The notes below the pieces were generated by a model. It did not search any database. It worked only from the letters and a program-made list of their open reading frames with translations, and was not told the DNA's origin. Source: JBLHGN01 sp047616325 (GTDB lineage Bacteria; Pseudomonadota; Gammaproteobacteria; Pseudomonadales; Cellvibrionaceae). From it: DNA of 7,588 nucleotides. Shown piece by piece: positions 6,493 to 7,588 of the stretch. The stretch is from assembly GCA_047616325.1 (NCBI GenBank), contig JBLHGN010000178.1:1-7588 (forward strand), in the 5' to 3' direction. A program made the position numbers and the translations under genes. Numbering within the stretch: position 1 is the first letter of the stretch; the number at the start of each line of letters is the position of its first letter.

Positions 6493-6969
6493 CTATTTAG
6501 ACTTAAGCATTCTGGGGTCGTAGGTGAACGGAGCAATACCACTGTACGTTGCTTGGTCAGCATCGGGGTGGAGAGGGTTAAACAAATAGTTGTACTCACC
6601 AATCACCGCCGCACTGGGCACCTGCAAGACCAGTGATGTATTCCTTGCCACCCAATCGTCACCAACCGCTTGCACCGACGACGCCATTGACGGTTCAGAC
6701 CAATTTGAAGGTAAGTCATGAATATCAATGTGTGTCATTAACGATTCGTCGAATGAAACCGTTATTTTGTGGTAAGTATTAAGCACATCAGTGCGACCTA
6801 AATTAACAAATAGCTCCATTGCCGCCTGGGCCAAGCTTGTGCCAAGATACGCCATGCGAGTACCTTTGCTATTCCAGCGCCCCGAATAAAGGTATGCACC
6901 TTCACCATCCATCATCTGCCGCGTAGTTTTTGCATTATCCGGCTGTGCTAGCCGCCAGCCATCTGGCAT
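6493..6969 (-). CDS. RES domain toxin (NAD+-degrading type II toxin)
   Basis: A 158-residue RES-domain protein. Members of this family kill or arrest the cell by degrading NAD+ (phosphorolysis in MbcT) or by ADP-ribosylating a metabolic enzyme (ParT). The three residues that name the family are visible: Arg31 in SGRWNSKGT, Glu52 in AMELFVNLG and Ser119 in VPSAAVIGEYN. Tyr41 in AYLG and the NPLHPD segment (131-136) are also typical. The length is normal. Its ATG overlaps the last base of the antitoxin stop (TAATG), so translation is probably coupled to the antitoxin. All conserved positions are present, so the toxin appears intact. NAD+ loss is more likely than protein modification, but the sequence alone does not decide this. 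Confidence 0.9.
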   Translation of the reverse strand: MPDGWRLAQPDNAKTTRQMMDGEGAYLYSGRWNSKGTRMAYLGTSLAQAAMELFVNLGRTDVLNTYHKITVSFDESLMTHIDIHDLPSNWSEPSMASSVQAVGDDWVARNTSLVLQVPSAAVIGEYNYLFNPLHPDADQATYSGIAPFTYDPRMLKSK

Positions 6970-7505
6970 TAGCTAAATACCCCGTGCTGTAAGCGGCCAA
7001 TGAGATCTTCCACATCCCGCGCTCCAATTTCAGTTTGGGCGTGTTTAAGCGGCGACTCACCACCCAAAATAGGTAGCGAGGTTCGTAGCCAGTTGAGTGC
7101 AGCGTCATTATCGCCATTCATTAGCTCAAGAGCTCGCTCCTTTAATATGGCAATACGCGCAACGCGATCGGATTCGTCAGCTTCTAAGCGCCCACTCTTG
7201 ATCCGTCTGGTGAGCGTAGCAGGGGCGATCATTAGGATGTCACCAATGTCACGCTGTGACATCTTAAGCTCATCCATTAACACTGCGATAGCCGAGGCGC
7301 TAAATCCATGGCGTATACTTTTGATCAATCCTGGTCGATCGTTAGTGCTGACCTTCGACACCTTTTTTAAGGTGAGCCCGCGTGTGGAGACCCACGCATC
7401 TCCTGCTCGGAGCACGCCCGTCTTGCGGCCACGGCGATCATGCACCACGGCATTTTCTTTGGCTGCACCAGCCTTTGGTCTTGCGATCGGTTTAGTTTGG
7501 TTCAT
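6969..7505 (-). CDS. Xre/MbcA/ParS-type antitoxin (HTH plus DUF2384)
   Basis: A 178-residue antitoxin of the RES/Xre class. Residues 82-103 (MSQRDIGDILMIAPATLTRR onward) form a helix-turn-helix of Xre type. The C-terminal 50 residues (ALNWLRTSLPILGGESPLKH and the following ARDVEDLIGRLQHGVF) are the DUF2384 toxin-binding domain, which in known pairs covers the toxin active site. The first 50 residues are a basic, low-complexity extension, so the protein is somewhat long for the class. The ATG at 7505 is chosen because AGGA lies seven bases upstream; an in-frame TTG at 7529 would add eight residues and remove that site. It is the first gene of the operon and probably represses its own promoter through the palindromes just upstream. 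Confidence 0.9.
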   Translation of the reverse strand: MNQTKPIARPKAGAAKENAVVHDRRGRKTGVLRAGDAWVSTRGLTLKKVSKVSTNDRPGLIKSIRHGFSASAIAVLMDELKMSQRDIGDILMIAPATLTRRIKSGRLEADESDRVARIAILKERALELMNGDNDAALNWLRTSLPILGGESPLKHAQTEIGARDVEDLIGRLQHGVFS

Positions 7506-7530
7506 GGTGCCATCCTGCCCTTCATTCAAA

Positions 7531-7563
7531 TCATATGAGCACTATAGCACAATCATATGATTG
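7531..7563 (-). promoter_or_regulatory. Toxin-antitoxin promoter with twin palindromic operators
   Basis: TCATATGA occurs at 7531-7538 and again at 7553-7560, the second inside the perfect 14-bp palindrome CAATCATATGATTG (7550-7563). The repeats start 22 bases apart, about two helical turns, so dimers would bind the same DNA face. Between them, on the minus strand, is TGCTATAGT (7549-7541), an extended -10 box, which puts the transcription start in or beside the gene-proximal palindrome. No good -35 is seen, as expected for an extended -10 promoter. The antitoxin start is 26 bases beyond. This fits antitoxin autorepression; binding is inferred. Confidence 0.7.
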
Positions 7564-7588
7564 TATTGTGACGTATTCCCAGCCCAGC

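Noticed and set aside
7000..7560. 186-codon open frame on the plus strand opposite the antitoxin
   Set aside because: It is antisense to a clear antitoxin gene, and its Ser/Arg/Pro-rich product has no family features.

Overview
The window looks like chromosomal DNA of a gammaproteobacterium. The ferrochelatase, the type IV pilin-like protein, the DUF4124 protein and the half-size GDT1/UPF0016 transporter resemble versions known from marine Cellvibrionales-type bacteria. That placement is inference from protein character; there is no rRNA or other phylogenetic marker here.

Left part (1-1538, plus strand): the 3' end of a gene coding for a class I cytochrome c domain fused to a C-terminal PCu(A)C copper-chaperone domain with an intact H-x10-M-x21-H-x-M copper motif. 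It is followed by an exported DUF4124 protein. Middle-left (1555-2811, minus strand, convergent with the first block): a leucine-rich-repeat protein gene and, just downstream of it, a type IV pilin-like gene, probably one transcription unit. The 274-bp gap to the next gene holds an imperfect inverted repeat (2917-3028) that looks like a small palindromic dispersed element.

Centre (3086-5489): ferrochelatase hemH (minus) diverges from a secreted alpha/beta hydrolase (plus), which is followed by a 90-residue GDT1/UPF0016 membrane protein of the manganese-export type. For hemH, the hydrolase, the GDT1 protein, the pilin and the antitoxin, the longest open frame does not give the best start; an internal start with a better ribosome site or family fit is proposed for each.

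Right part (5490-7588): about 500 bp without a recognisable gene but with several hairpins, including a terminator-like one. Next come a doubtful 76-codon ORF and 260 bp without a convincing gene. The window ends in a complete type II toxin-antitoxin operon of the RES/Xre class on the minus strand. The antitoxin (helix-turn-helix plus DUF2384) comes first and overlaps the RES-domain toxin by one base. Its promoter region carries two TCATATGA palindromes 22 bp apart that flank an extended -10 box, which suggests autoregulation. This end is the accessory part of the window. I see no clear evidence of a wholly new system; the best candidates for a second look are the LRR-pilin pair, the cytochrome-copper chaperone fusion, the twin-operator TA promoter and the intergenic repeats.
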